Source of the DNA: an uncultured Maribacter sp. | Lineage (GTDB): Bacteria; Bacteroidota; Bacteroidia; Flavobacteriales; Flavobacteriaceae | DNA length: 64,000 nt | Reading direction: 5' to 3' | NCBI RefSeq assembly: GCF_947496775.1 | Contig: NZ_CANMDU010000003.1 | Location: 186,001 to 250,000 of the forward strand | Shown: positions 31,249 through 40,357 of the stretch, piece by piece | Numbering within the stretch: the first letter of the stretch is position 1 | Layout: every line of letters starts with the position of its first letter | Notes under the pieces: generated by a model | The model's input: the letters and a program-made list of their open reading frames with translations, nothing else | Told to the model about the DNA's origin: nothing | Database searches by the model: none | Translations under genes and position numbers: made by a program

Positions 31249-32511
31249 TTAAAAATATTGACCGATACCAAATACCAATCCTCGGGAAGCATCTTGGGTT
31301 ATTCCGTAACCGTAATCTATTCTAAAAATAGCATTAAATATTTTCTTATGCATAAAGCGTAACCCAACTCCTGGATATATACGAAGGTTCTGCGTATCAC
31401 TAAAATCTCCAAAATCTCCTCCGGGGTTTCTCCAAGAACCTCCATCGACAAATACATTGCTTTGTAAAACAAACCAGTCTTTATCTACTAGAGTATGTCT
31501 ATACTCTGTATTTACAATAATTGCCGCAGTTCCGCGATCTATAGTATTGCCAACTCCTCTAATATTTATATTATTATCTACTGTAAAAGGAGCAAAAGGG
31601 GTATCTATATTGGTTGCTAAACCCAAACGTACTCTACTTGCCCAATTTCCTTTTTCTCCTATTCTTTTAAAAAAAGTAAAATCATTAAAGCCAATTAAAA
31701 ATTCTGGTAAATTAGTATCCGTACTTCCAACATACTGAAAATTTAAGTAGCTTCTAAAACCTGATAAATATTGATAGTGATAATCGATATTATCATAATT
31801 ATAAATAAGTTTCCATAAGTGTTTATCTACGTTTAAAGCTAATGGTACCTCAGTATTTTGAGCTCCAGAAATATATTTATAGTCTTCCGTAAATGCGCTA
31901 TAGCCAAACTCTACTCTATTTTTAAAATTTATTTGATATAACCCCAAAACCTCAACACCATTATTATTATACTTATAATCTGCACTTGTATTGTCAAAAA
32001 ACACAGGTTCTTGAGTGGTCAAATCTTTATAATTTATTGCCAAACCTAATTTAGAATTAAATAAATAAGGGGCTCTAATATTAACTCCAAACGAATTAAA
32101 AATATCGTATTGATAAAAAGCACCTAGGGTAACTCCTTTACCTAAAAAATTAAATTCTTGTAATCCTACCCTAAAAGCAAAATCGTCATTAGAAGAACTA
32201 AAAAGATTAGCAAAGGGAATTAGAGTAAAATTCTCTTCTATTTGGTATACTACTTCATAACCAATTCCTATTTTCTTTACTACGGAAAAATTAGCACTGG
32301 CTACAAAAGGTAATCTTTTAAGGTGCTCTATATCCGAAATTAAAACAGTAGAATCTAATTCCGTTCTGGCTTCTACTTTTATTAGTTTTTTAAGAAAGGA
32401 AACTTTTGTTTTTTTTGTTCCTTTTATGGTTACCTCTGTAATAGTTTCCTTCTGTGCATACCCGTTTAAAAAAACAAAAATTAGAAGGAAAAAAGAGTAT
32501 AATTTTTTCAT
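31249..32511 (-). CDS. BamA/TamA-family outer-membrane protein with a single POTRA domain
   Basis: A 420-residue protein: signal peptide 1-19, one POTRA-like domain at about 22-95 (ITEVTIKGTKKTKVSFLKKLIKVEARTELDSTVLISDIEHLKRLPF), and a 16-strand-type barrel that ends in GLVFGIGQYF with the terminal Phe. Much shorter than BamA (5 POTRA, over 800 residues), so it is an accessory Omp85-like protein and not the essential assembly factor. The preceding lipoprotein gene ends 3 bp upstream, and together with the GH113-like gene they form a tight unit. Cargo unknown. Confidence 0.8.
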   Translation of the reverse strand: MKKLYSFFLLIFVFLNGYAQKETITEVTIKGTKKTKVSFLKKLIKVEARTELDSTVLISDIEHLKRLPFVASANFSVVKKIGIGYEVVYQIEENFTLIPFANLFSSSNDDFAFRVGLQEFNFLGKGVTLGAFYQYDIFNSFGVNIRAPYLFNSKLGLAINYKDLTTQEPVFFDNTSADYKYNNNGVEVLGLYQINFKNRVEFGYSAFTEDYKYISGAQNTEVPLALNVDKHLWKLIYNYDNIDYHYQYLSGFRSYLNFQYVGSTDTNLPEFLIGFNDFTFFKRIGEKGNWASRVRLGLATNIDTPFAPFTVDNNINIRGVGNTIDRGTAAIIVNTEYRHTLVDKDWFVLQSNVFVDGGSWRNPGGDFGDFSDTQNLRIYPGVGLRFMHKKIFNAIFRIDYGYGITQDASRGLVFGIGQYF

Positions 32512-32514
32512 AAT

Positions 32515-33243
32515 TTAAAATTGCAGAGCAAATGGTTTTATAGAAAATAAATTTACCCAATTATCTTCACTAACACCCATTAAATTAAACACATAATCTG
32601 TTTCATTTTGTAATTCTGGAGGTGTATTTGTGGTTATATTTAACACTACATTATTTAAATTATAATAGGTAAATGTTTTAGCGAAGGTATAAGTCCCTGA
32701 TAACAAGTTACTTTGCGAATTAGATACTACTTGAAAGTATATTTTAGAATCCGTATATGCCCCGTCTTGCCATGTAAAGATTGGCATTTGTGTGTTCGTT
32801 TGAATCTCAATATTTTCTGGTAAATACTCCGTTTCTTTGCTTAAATGTTTTAAACGAATAGGGTTAGATAAATGTATTTTCCCGCTTTCTTCAAAAGTAA
32901 CAATAACCCATTTTTCAGCATCAAATTGGCCATCAAACTTCATTAAATATCCATTAAAAACATCCGAAATAGGCAAGTTTATTAATTTGTAATTTCCGTA
33001 GTTATTTTTATCGTCATTTGCAGTATTTGTGCTATAACATTGCATATTCGTTGCCCCATCTCTTGGATAAAAATAGATACTTACTTTTTCTGAATCTTCA
33101 TTACTTGCAGCGCACGCTATTACATTATCTTTTACTATTTCTCTTCCTTGTATATTGGTGCCTAAAGTGTCTAGTCTAGATTCCAAATCATTAGAACAAC
33201 TACAAATTACAGTTAGTAAAAAAAGGAAAAAAACATTTTTCAT
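32515..33243 (-). CDS. Lipoprotein of unknown function
   Basis: A 242-residue lipoprotein (lipobox VICSC, acylated Cys at 15 or 17). I do not recognise a family. The sequence is rich in predicted strands, with VSIYFYPRDGATNMQCYSTNT, then KWVIVTFEESGKIHLSNPIRLKHL and a C-terminal NNVVLNITTNTPPELQNETDYVFNLMGVSEDNWVNLFSI, which suggests a beta-sandwich. It is encoded 1 bp after the GH113-like gene and 3 bp before the Omp85-like gene, so it probably works with one of these at the cell surface. Confidence 0.6.
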   Translation of the reverse strand: MKNVFFLFLLTVICSCSNDLESRLDTLGTNIQGREIVKDNVIACAASNEDSEKVSIYFYPRDGATNMQCYSTNTANDDKNNYGNYKLINLPISDVFNGYLMKFDGQFDAEKWVIVTFEESGKIHLSNPIRLKHLSKETEYLPENIEIQTNTQMPIFTWQDGAYTDSKIYFQVVSNSQSNLLSGTYTFAKTFTYYNLNNVVLNITTNTPPELQNETDYVFNLMGVSEDNWVNLFSIKPFALQF

Positions 33244-33244
33244 C

Positions 33245-34246
33245 TTAGTATATTTTGTAAAAGCTTTTTATAACGTTTTGTGCTGGCTTATTCTGAGGGG
33301 TAAATCTATTATCATTTTGTCCTCCTACATTTTCGTGATTTAAAAACCATTTCCAAACATAACCGCCAGCGAACCAATCTTCTTGCCAAAATTCCGAAAA
33401 TATAGCCTCTTTAGCATTGGCTTGAGCTATTAAATTAACGCCTTCATCAGTACGATCTACCAACCATGGTTTTTTAGCAGTATAATCCATACTTCTATAT
33501 CCAAATTCTGTAAATAGTACAGATTTACTGGTTGCGTTAGACAAAGATTTTATTTTATTTTTCCAGGGCTGCCAGCCTTCTTTCAGTTCTTTCACAGATG
33601 GAGTTTTAGACTCTGATAATGGGAAATAAGCATCTATTCCTATATAATCTAATTGGTCCCAAAATATTACCTTAGGATATTCGTCCCAATTAGCAGCGTA
33701 GGTTAACTTTCCTTTATATGTTTTTCTAATTTTAGCTATTAATTGTCTCCAATAGTGGGGCCTGTTATTTACAAAATTCTCTAATTCTGTCCCTATACAT
33801 AAAAGTTCCACATTTGTTTCTTGCGCCAATTGCGCATAGGTCATAATAAACTTTTCGTAAGATTTCTCTAAAAATACCCAATCTTCTTCTGATTCCATTT
33901 TTAGAGTTCCAGTAAACTCCCCATGCCATATCCAAATTTGCGGTTTTAGCATTACATTAATCTTATTCTTATGTAAAAGCTCTATATACTGTTTTGCCCC
34001 TTTTTTTGTTTCTCCAAACCATTGACGGTCTGTATTAAAAATAATTTTAGGAGAATTTATATCTTTTAGGAAACCAAACGGCATTACTGCCGCACTATTT
34101 GCATTAATATGTTTTACATTATCTACATGTTCTTGTAGCGCTTCTTCTCCGGATGCTACAAAACTTACTCCATTCATTTTTATAACCTTTTGACTAGAAC
34201 AAGAAAATTGTGCTAATAACAAAAAAAGAAGTCCTAATTTTTTCAT
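33245..34246 (-). CDS. GH113-like glycoside hydrolase lipoprotein
   Basis: A 333-residue TIM-barrel enzyme on a lipoprotein anchor (QFSC, Cys near 16). The two catalytic carboxylates typical of clan GH-A are visible: the acid/base Glu in CIGTELENF and the nucleophile Glu in SVLFTEFGYRS; WIWHGEF and YIGIDAYFPL are also characteristic of GH113-like proteins. GH113 members are mostly beta-1,4-mannanases or act on glucomannan-type links; the substrate is not certain here. No SusCD pair is near, so it may act alone on a surface glycan. Confidence 0.75.
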   Translation of the reverse strand: MKKLGLLFLLLAQFSCSSQKVIKMNGVSFVASGEEALQEHVDNVKHINANSAAVMPFGFLKDINSPKIIFNTDRQWFGETKKGAKQYIELLHKNKINVMLKPQIWIWHGEFTGTLKMESEEDWVFLEKSYEKFIMTYAQLAQETNVELLCIGTELENFVNNRPHYWRQLIAKIRKTYKGKLTYAANWDEYPKVIFWDQLDYIGIDAYFPLSESKTPSVKELKEGWQPWKNKIKSLSNATSKSVLFTEFGYRSMDYTAKKPWLVDRTDEGVNLIAQANAKEAIFSEFWQEDWFAGGYVWKWFLNHENVGGQNDNRFTPQNKPAQNVIKSFYKIY

Positions 34247-34291
34247 TTAATGAGTATTAAGACTTCTAATTTAAGCTATTTATTATGTTTG

Positions 34292-35200
34292 CTACAATAT
34301 TACTCTAAGCCCTAAATTAAATGTTTGTCCTAGGCCAGTATTATTTCCTCTTAAGAAGTTGGTATATAGAGCTTCCAAGTTCAAAGCATCTGTCAATTGA
34401 AATTTAACCCCACCACCAGCGGCAGTAAAATCTTGTTCAAAATTATTTCCTAAATCTATACGTTGTGAATGTTGTACTAGACCAAGAATAGTAAATTTAG
34501 AACTTGGAAAATAACTTAAGAATACTCCTGGAGTTAGATTTAAACTATTATTTGCAAAACTCTCTTCCTTGTCTCCAAAATTGTATTCTGAGTTTAATTC
34601 CGTAAATAATTGCCATTTGTTCCCAGGGAAGGTATAATCATAGAAAAAACGGTTTTGCCATGTAAATCCTTTCTGATCTAGAAAAACTCCATTTTCGGTT
34701 TCATTATCTACCAAAGGAATAAAAAAGGAACTTTGAATACTAAAATTACTAACAGATTTAATAGGCACAAATTTTACAGATGGAGCAATGGATGTTAAAC
34801 CTGAACGTGCTGAGTTATCTTCCCCATCAAACTTAAAAACATCTAAAGCATCTCTACCTCCTATTACATTAGAACGGAATTCAAATATGGCACCTATATT
34901 CCATCTATTATTTTCTCCGATACCAGTATACGCCTCTAAAGTAGAGGTGAAAAAAGTTTGCCTTGCTTCTTTACCTTCTGAAAAAGTACTTTCTGTTTGT
35001 GTATATAAATTATTAAACCACTTTATATCTACTTGCCCTTTACCTATTAGTTTAGAAGGTGTATATTGTTGTATATTACTTATTTCTTGTTCTGGTTCAG
35101 AAGACATCATTTTTTTGTCTTCCATTTCTTCTTGTGCAAAACTTACACTAGTTCCTAAAAGAACTGCTGATGCAACTATATATTTTTTTATTGATTTCAT
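34292..35200 (-). CDS. Outer-membrane beta-barrel protein (transporter/porin-like)
   Basis: A 302-residue protein with a signal peptide cut near residue 22 (VSFAQ), a short acidic linker and about 12 amphipathic strands, ending in LGQTFNLGLRVIL. The strands with aromatic belts (WQNRFFYDYTFPGNKWQLFTELNSEYNFG) are typical of outer-membrane barrels. No ligand can be assigned. The gene follows DUF547 by 25 bp and precedes the GH113-like gene by 45 bp on the same strand. Confidence 0.7.
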   Translation of the reverse strand: MKSIKKYIVASAVLLGTSVSFAQEEMEDKKMMSSEPEQEISNIQQYTPSKLIGKGQVDIKWFNNLYTQTESTFSEGKEARQTFFTSTLEAYTGIGENNRWNIGAIFEFRSNVIGGRDALDVFKFDGEDNSARSGLTSIAPSVKFVPIKSVSNFSIQSSFFIPLVDNETENGVFLDQKGFTWQNRFFYDYTFPGNKWQLFTELNSEYNFGDKEESFANNSLNLTPGVFLSYFPSSKFTILGLVQHSQRIDLGNNFEQDFTAAGGGVKFQLTDALNLEALYTNFLRGNNTGLGQTFNLGLRVIL

Positions 35201-35225
35201 TATATTTTTTTTAGGTTGTTGTTTT

Positions 35226-35939
35226 TTATTTTAAATCATTTAACGTCCAGTCATAAGGATAATAAGACACCTTAGCTTTCATTGGTAATTTTTCCTTTTT
35301 GTATTGATTAATATAATCTACTAAAGATCCATTCTTTGTAAAATCGCCTTTGTACCACTCAAATATTTGAGAAATTTTTACTTTGTTTTTATTTACCTGT
35401 ATAAATTTAGTGTCATTTAATGCTGCAACGGTTTGCATCTGCAATTGTTTCTCTAAAGTGCTTGGCTTATAGGCAGTATTTATTATTGGTGGGCAGCCTA
35501 AACCTGCGCAAACAAGAACAAAATGAAAACGAGGTTCTTTAGGAAAATTACCTCTTAATAATTTATTCTCAATATCATTAAGCGTAATGTTTTTACCTCC
35601 TATATTATGCTTTATCTTATCAAAAAAACCTGCTTTATTTAATGGCGATTTAATAGGGTAGTTATCTACTATACTTTTAATTACTGTTAAATTATAACCA
35701 TTTATCCAAAAAGATTGGTATTCTTTAACATTGCTCTTTTCCACTTTTATTTCTTGAGCTAATTGCAATATAGCATCTAATTCTGCTGTATTTTTTTTGA
35801 TATCAGAATATGCAACTTTACCATTTTTAACATGTTTACCTAAAAAAACATCTGCCTTATTAATAAACATTTCTGTACTTTGAGCAATACTAAAGTGACC
35901 TATAAAAGCCAATAATATTAGAGCTACTATTTTTTTCAT
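35226..35939 (-). CDS. DUF547 protein, exported
   Basis: A 237-residue exported protein of the DUF547 family: signal peptide 1-19 (FSIAQ), then AYSDIKKNTAELDAILQLAQ, the core YQSFWINGYNLTVIKSIVDNYP, the segment FDKIKHNIGGKNITLNDIENKLLRGNF with RFHFVLVCAGLGCPPI, and a C-terminal ISQIFEWYKGDF. These motifs are diagnostic. DUF547 has a papain/transglutaminase-like fold with a Cys in the GLGCPP segment; its activity is not established in bacteria. First gene of the leftward block that continues to the amidase. Confidence 0.85.
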   Translation of the reverse strand: MKKIVALILLAFIGHFSIAQSTEMFINKADVFLGKHVKNGKVAYSDIKKNTAELDAILQLAQEIKVEKSNVKEYQSFWINGYNLTVIKSIVDNYPIKSPLNKAGFFDKIKHNIGGKNITLNDIENKLLRGNFPKEPRFHFVLVCAGLGCPPIINTAYKPSTLEKQLQMQTVAALNDTKFIQVNKNKVKISQIFEWYKGDFTKNGSLVDYINQYKKEKLPMKAKVSYYPYDWTLNDLK

Positions 35940-36117
35940 AATTATTTTTTTAAATTAATATTTCTGAAAGAAAAATCTTGTTAATTATATCGATAAATAA
36001 TAATATAAATTGTATTGTTTACGTTTTAAATGCAATTTACATATGCTATGTCGCTTATATTTTAAAAACTTAACAAAGCAATACTTTTTCTTTCTTGGGT
36101 CAAAGGAACTTCAAAAG

Positions 36118-36157
36118 TATCACATAGTTATCACGAAGAATATCACGTGATTATCAC
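36118..36157 (+). promoter_or_regulatory. Four TATCAC direct repeats, candidate operator of the redox operon
   Basis: TATCAC occurs at 36118-36123, 36129-36134, 36141-36146 and 36152-36157, spaced 11, 12 and 11 bp, about one helical turn, so all face the same side of the DNA. The third copy is part of the palindrome ATCACGTGAT (36142-36151). A -7-like TATGTTTA is at 36189-36196, 34 bp before the ATG. Position and phasing suit an activator or cooperative repressor; no candidate protein is visible nearby. Confidence 0.55.
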
Positions 36158-36229
36158 AAAAATAAATTTCAAAATTTTGTTAAGTTTTTATGTTTAACTT
36201 CGACAGACATCAAATAACCAATCAATTTT

Positions 36230-37588
36230 ATGGAACATATAGTCATCATAGGTAATGGTATTTCTGGGGTAACAGCGGCTCGCCATATTAGAAAATTATC
36301 CGATAAGAAAATTACAATTATATCTGCGGAAACAGATTATTTTTTTTCAAGAACCGCACTTATGTATATCTATATGGGCCATATGAAGTTTGAACATACG
36401 CAACCCTACGAAAATTGGTTTTGGAAAAAAAACAGAATTAATTTAGTTAAAGGGTATGTACATTTTATTGACCATAAAAACCAAACTCTTAAAATTGAAA
36501 ATAGCACGGATATATCATATGATAAATTAATTATTGCTACAGGTTCCAAACCAAATAAATTTGGCTGGCCTGGGCAAGATTTAAGTCATGTACAAGGCCT
36601 ATATTCTAAACAAGATTTAGATGCATTAGAAAAAAATGCTCCTAATAAAAAAATCTGCAAAAGAGCTGTAATTGTTGGCGGCGGTTTAATTGGAATAGAA
36701 ATGGCCGAAATGCTAAGGAGCAGAGATATTCCTGTAACTTTTTTAGTTCGTGAAAGTAGTTTTTGGAATGGAGTACTTCCAAACGGAGAATCTCAAATGA
36801 TCAATGAACATATTTTAGAACACCATATAGATTTACGATTAGAGACGAATTTGGTGGAAATACTATCCGATGAAAGTGGTAAAGCAAAAGCTGTTGTTAC
36901 GGATAAAGGAGATACTATTGATTGCGATGTTGTTGGCCTTACAGCTGGCGTTTCTCCGAATATTAGTTTTTTAAGGGATTCTGGAATAGAACTGGGTCGA
37001 GGGATAAAAGTAAATAGGATGTTAGAAACCAATATTCCTAATATTTATGCTATAGGAGATTGCGCAGAACAACACGAAGGAATAGGTAATCGAAGACCAA
37101 TTGAGGCCGTTTGGTATACTGGAAGAATGATGGGAGAAACTCTTGCGCAAACTATTTGCGGCAATCCAACAGAATACAAGCCTGGACATTGGTTTAACTC
37201 TGCCAAATTTTTGGATCTAGAATACCAAACCTATGGTTGGGTTTTTAGTGAATTAAATAAAAAAGAGTACGAGCAACACTTTCATTGGCGACATGCATCA
37301 GAAAAAATATGTGTAACTATCGCTTTTCATAAAGACACAAAAGAATTTTTAGGAATTAACACATTCGGTATTCGCATGCGTCATAAAATATTTGATCAAT
37401 GGCTTACTGAAAATAGAAATATAGAATACGTCATGGAATATCTTAAAGACGCTAATTTTGACCCTGAGTTTTATGCTCAGTACGAACAAGAAATTATAAC
37501 TCATTTCAACAAAAAATTTGACACTCAAATTTCTCCAAAGAAAAAAAGTTGGACAAGAATCTTTACTACACCTAAATCTAGAGCGTAA
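36230..37588 (+). CDS. FAD/NAD(P)-dependent oxidoreductase (rubredoxin/nitrite reductase-like)
   Basis: A 452-residue pyridine-nucleotide disulphide-oxidoreductase-like flavoprotein. IVIIGNGISGVTAARHIRK at 4-22 is the FAD site, AVIVGGGLIGIEMAEMLRSR near 150 the NAD(P)H site, and IPNIYAIGDCAEQ near 275 the second FAD contact. The redox Cys pair of true disulphide reductases is absent, so it belongs with NADH:rubredoxin/ferredoxin or nitrite-reductase flavoproteins. About 130 extra C-terminal residues (HWFNSAKFLDLEYQTYGWVFSELN onward) are specific to this type. The gene for a membrane polyferredoxin starts 2 bp after it, which makes electron transfer between the two likely. Confidence 0.85.
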   Translation: MEHIVIIGNGISGVTAARHIRKLSDKKITIISAETDYFFSRTALMYIYMGHMKFEHTQPYENWFWKKNRINLVKGYVHFIDHKNQTLKIENSTDISYDKLIIATGSKPNKFGWPGQDLSHVQGLYSKQDLDALEKNAPNKKICKRAVIVGGGLIGIEMAEMLRSRDIPVTFLVRESSFWNGVLPNGESQMINEHILEHHIDLRLETNLVEILSDESGKAKAVVTDKGDTIDCDVVGLTAGVSPNISFLRDSGIELGRGIKVNRMLETNIPNIYAIGDCAEQHEGIGNRRPIEAVWYTGRMMGETLAQTICGNPTEYKPGHWFNSAKFLDLEYQTYGWVFSELNKKEYEQHFHWRHASEKICVTIAFHKDTKEFLGINTFGIRMRHKIFDQWLTENRNIEYVMEYLKDANFDPEFYAQYEQEIITHFNKKFDTQISPKKKSWTRIFTTPKSRA

Positions 37589-37590
37589 TT

Positions 37591-39180
37591 ATGAAAGCAA
37601 TACAAAACATAGGGATTACCATATTTTTAGTTGGACTAGGATTTTTTACTGCCTTACCATTTTTAGGTAATTTTAAACTAGACCAAAAAGGTTTTGATGA
37701 ATTGATTACTAGTCAGGGTATAAAAAGTGAACTATTCATTCAAAATCTAAAAAGCAAAATAGTAGACAAAGACTTTACTGGAGTAACTTCTTTAGAACCA
37801 ATAGTAGATAAGGTAATTACCAATGCCAATACTGTTCATTCCAAAAACAAAGAATGGAGCAAAAAAGTTTATGTTAGCGGTGGAGATTTAGCAACTACTA
37901 TTCGTAAAAAATCGGGTTACGGTTTTATTCCTGAAAATAAAGGTTTAATGTGGTTTTTAACCTTTGGCTTAGGTATTATTGGAGCCCTAATGTTTATAGT
38001 GCCTCAAGTAATAACTTTAGGGAAAAAAGGAATTAAAAATGACCATATTTACCACCAAAGTTCTACAAACAAAGGTTGGATAGCCTGGCTGGTTTTTATT
38101 TTTTTAGTGAGTTTTTATCTCATTTTATATTTTAAATCGGAGTATGCGGTAAACTGGACGTATTTAGTAGACCCAATAAGTGTGTCTTTAAGTGGCAATC
38201 TTGCAGGGCATTGGTTTGTTTACGGGTTTATGTATTGTGTAGTTATGACCGTTATGGCCATACGTATGTACATTAAATATCGCCATAATATGTACCAAAT
38301 GGTAAGGACAACATCTGTATTATTCTTTCAGATTGTATTTGCTTTTTTAATTCCAGAGATTATGGTAAGGTTACAGTTATCTTACTCTAAAGGGTACGAT
38401 TTTAAAAATGCCTTCCCTTTAGACTATGATTTCTTTTTCAATTGGAATTTAAAAGAATTAATATCAAGTGGAGGTTTAGGCTTATTTATTCTTGTTTGGG
38501 GTATTCTATTAACAGTAGTCATTGTACCAGTAATGGTTTACTTCTTTGGAAAAAGATGGTACTGCTCATGGGTTTGCGGATGTGGTGGACTAGCAGAAAC
38601 TCTAGGAGACCCTTATCGCCAACATTCAAGCAAATCCTTATTTTCTTGGAAAGTAGAACGTTGGTTAATTCATGGGGTATTACTTTTTGCATTAGTTATG
38701 ACCGGATTTACATTATATGGCTTTTTTGCAGAAACTGGAACTGTACTAGGTATTAAAGTTCAAAGTATAATGAATACCTACAGCTTTTTAATAGGAGCTA
38801 TCTTTGCTGGTGTAATTGGAACCGGTTTTTACCCTATTTTTGGAAATAGAGTTTGGTGCAGATTTGGTTGCCCATTGGCTGCTTATTTAGGATTCGTGCA
38901 ACGTTTTAAATCTAGATTTAGAATTACTACCAATGGAGGGCAATGTATTTCTTGCGGAAATTGTTCCACATATTGCGAACAAGGTATTGATGTTAGAGCA
39001 TATGCGCAAAAAGGAGAAAATATTGTTAGATCTAGTTGTGTTGGTTGCGGTGTTTGTTCTGCTGTTTGTCCACGTGGTGTTTTAAAACTAGAAAATGGCC
39101 CTACTGAAGGGAGAATTAACCCTACCGAAGTGCTCCTCGGCAATGATGTAGATTTAATGGAATTAGTAAATAAAAAATAG
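37591..39180 (+). CDS. Membrane-bound polyferredoxin (NosR/NapH/CcoG-related), 4Fe-4S
   Basis: A 529-residue membrane protein with about seven to eight helices and two kinds of Fe-S segments. In the membrane part are KRWYCSWVCGCGGLAETLG (near 325-343) and RVWCRFGCPLAAYLG (near 418-432), the CX3CP-like motifs of the NapH/NosR/CcoG group; the C-terminal soluble part has two 4Fe-4S sites, CISCGNCSTYCEQG and CVGCGVCSAVCPRG. N-terminal residues 60-110 are extracytoplasmic. It probably passes electrons between the flavoprotein and the quinone pool or a periplasmic acceptor. The physiological partner is not known. Confidence 0.85.
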   Translation: MKAIQNIGITIFLVGLGFFTALPFLGNFKLDQKGFDELITSQGIKSELFIQNLKSKIVDKDFTGVTSLEPIVDKVITNANTVHSKNKEWSKKVYVSGGDLATTIRKKSGYGFIPENKGLMWFLTFGLGIIGALMFIVPQVITLGKKGIKNDHIYHQSSTNKGWIAWLVFIFLVSFYLILYFKSEYAVNWTYLVDPISVSLSGNLAGHWFVYGFMYCVVMTVMAIRMYIKYRHNMYQMVRTTSVLFFQIVFAFLIPEIMVRLQLSYSKGYDFKNAFPLDYDFFFNWNLKELISSGGLGLFILVWGILLTVVIVPVMVYFFGKRWYCSWVCGCGGLAETLGDPYRQHSSKSLFSWKVERWLIHGVLLFALVMTGFTLYGFFAETGTVLGIKVQSIMNTYSFLIGAIFAGVIGTGFYPIFGNRVWCRFGCPLAAYLGFVQRFKSRFRITTNGGQCISCGNCSTYCEQGIDVRAYAQKGENIVRSSCVGCGVCSAVCPRGVLKLENGPTEGRINPTEVLLGNDVDLMELVNKK

Positions 39181-39181
39181 C

Positions 39182-39667
39182 ATGGTTTTTAAAGTTTCAA
39201 TAATCGCTATATTATGTCTTTTTCTAAATTTAAAAGAAAAAGACGATACCCGGTATCATAAGGCGTTTTACGAAAATGGAAAAATAAAAGAAGAAGGATG
39301 GCTCCGAAAAAATATTAAAACAGGATATTGGAAATTTTATCATGAAAACGGAACCCTTTCCGAACAAGGTCATTATAAAAACAATAAAAGAGAAAACTAT
39401 TGGTATTTTTACAGTAAAAATAATGTTAGACTTCGCGAAGGGAAGTATGAAAATGGACAGATGATTAATTGGTGGCTTTTTTATGATAAAAAAGGAGTAA
39501 TTACCCATAAATGCCAACTTAAAGACGGTAAAAAAAATGGATATTGCCTAAAATATAAAAATGAAAAAATTACTGCCGCTGTTCAATATATTAATGGAAA
39601 AAGAATAAAAGAATGGACAACTTTTTCCAGTTTTAAAAAAGAAAATAAATTATCCGATTTACATTAA
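39182..39667 (+). CDS. MORN/YwqK-type repeat protein
   Basis: A 161-residue protein with an N-terminal hydrophobic stretch and five to six repeats of the YxNGxxxExGxYKNxxxxGxWxFY type (YENGKIKEEGWLRKN, YHENGTLSEQGHYKNN, YENGQMINWWLFYDKKG and so on). This is the MORN-like variant often called YwqK antitoxin family; no toxin gene is beside it, so an antitoxin role is not supported. It starts 1 bp after the polyferredoxin gene and its stop overlaps the next start, so it is translated with them. Confidence 0.7.
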   Translation: MVFKVSIIAILCLFLNLKEKDDTRYHKAFYENGKIKEEGWLRKNIKTGYWKFYHENGTLSEQGHYKNNKRENYWYFYSKNNVRLREGKYENGQMINWWLFYDKKGVITHKCQLKDGKKNGYCLKYKNEKITAAVQYINGKRIKEWTTFSSFKKENKLSDLH

Positions 39668-40356
39668 TGACCAATATAAAAGTTATTATTCCGGCTTTTA
39701 ACGAAGCAGATTCTATTTCCCAGGTAATAAAGGAAATTCCTAAAGAAGTATCAGAAATTATTGTAGTAAACAATAATTCTACTGATAAAACGGTCATAAA
39801 TGCAGAAAAATCAGGTGCTACAGTACTTACGGAAACTAAAATGGGTTACGGATTTGCCTGTTTAGCTGGACTAGATTATGTAAGCAAACAATCCAAAAAA
39901 CCCGATATTATCGTATTCCTTGACGGAGACTATTCGGATTACCCCGAAGAACTTACTAAATTAGTGCAACCAATAGTAGATAAAAAAGTAGATTTTGTTA
40001 TTGGTGCACGTGTAAAAGAGCTTAGAGAAGATGGTAGTATGACACCGCAACAAATTTTTGGTAATTGGCTAGCTACTAGCTTAATGAAAGTACTTTTTAA
40101 AGCTACATTTACAGATTTAGGACCTTTTAGAGCAATACAATATGATAAATTATTGTCTCTACAAATGGAAGACGAAACCTATGGCTGGACAGTTGAAATG
40201 CAACTTAAAGCTTTAAAACAAAAACTAGCATATACCGAAGTTCCAGTACGTTACAAAAAAAGAATTGGTATCTCAAAAGTATCAGGAACAGTAAAAGGTA
40301 GTATATTTGCTGGCATTAAAATATTAAGTTGGATATTTAAATATAGCATCAAATAA
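39667..40356 (+). CDS. Family 2 glycosyltransferase, dolichyl/polyprenyl-phosphate hexose synthase type
   Basis: A 229-residue GT2 enzyme. VIIPAFNEADSISQVI at 5-20 binds the nucleotide, and IVFLDGDYSDYPEEL near 80 holds the metal-binding D-x-D; a product/acceptor part GPFRAIQYDKLLSL and a QLKALKQKLAYTEVPVRYKKRIGISK follow. No membrane helices apart from a short C-terminal one. It probably makes a polyprenyl-phosphate-linked sugar. Adjacent to a processive-type GT2 (1-bp gap), and a mannosyltransferase-like membrane enzyme is encoded at 49636-50997. Confidence 0.82.
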   Translation: MTNIKVIIPAFNEADSISQVIKEIPKEVSEIIVVNNNSTDKTVINAEKSGATVLTETKMGYGFACLAGLDYVSKQSKKPDIIVFLDGDYSDYPEELTKLVQPIVDKKVDFVIGARVKELREDGSMTPQQIFGNWLATSLMKVLFKATFTDLGPFRAIQYDKLLSLQMEDETYGWTVEMQLKALKQKLAYTEVPVRYKKRIGISKVSGTVKGSIFAGIKILSWIFKYSIK

Positions 40357-40357
40357 A

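Noticed and set aside
39182-39667. Antitoxin of a toxin-antitoxin pair
   Set aside because: The YwqK/MORN repeat alone does not show an antitoxin role and no toxin gene is adjacent.
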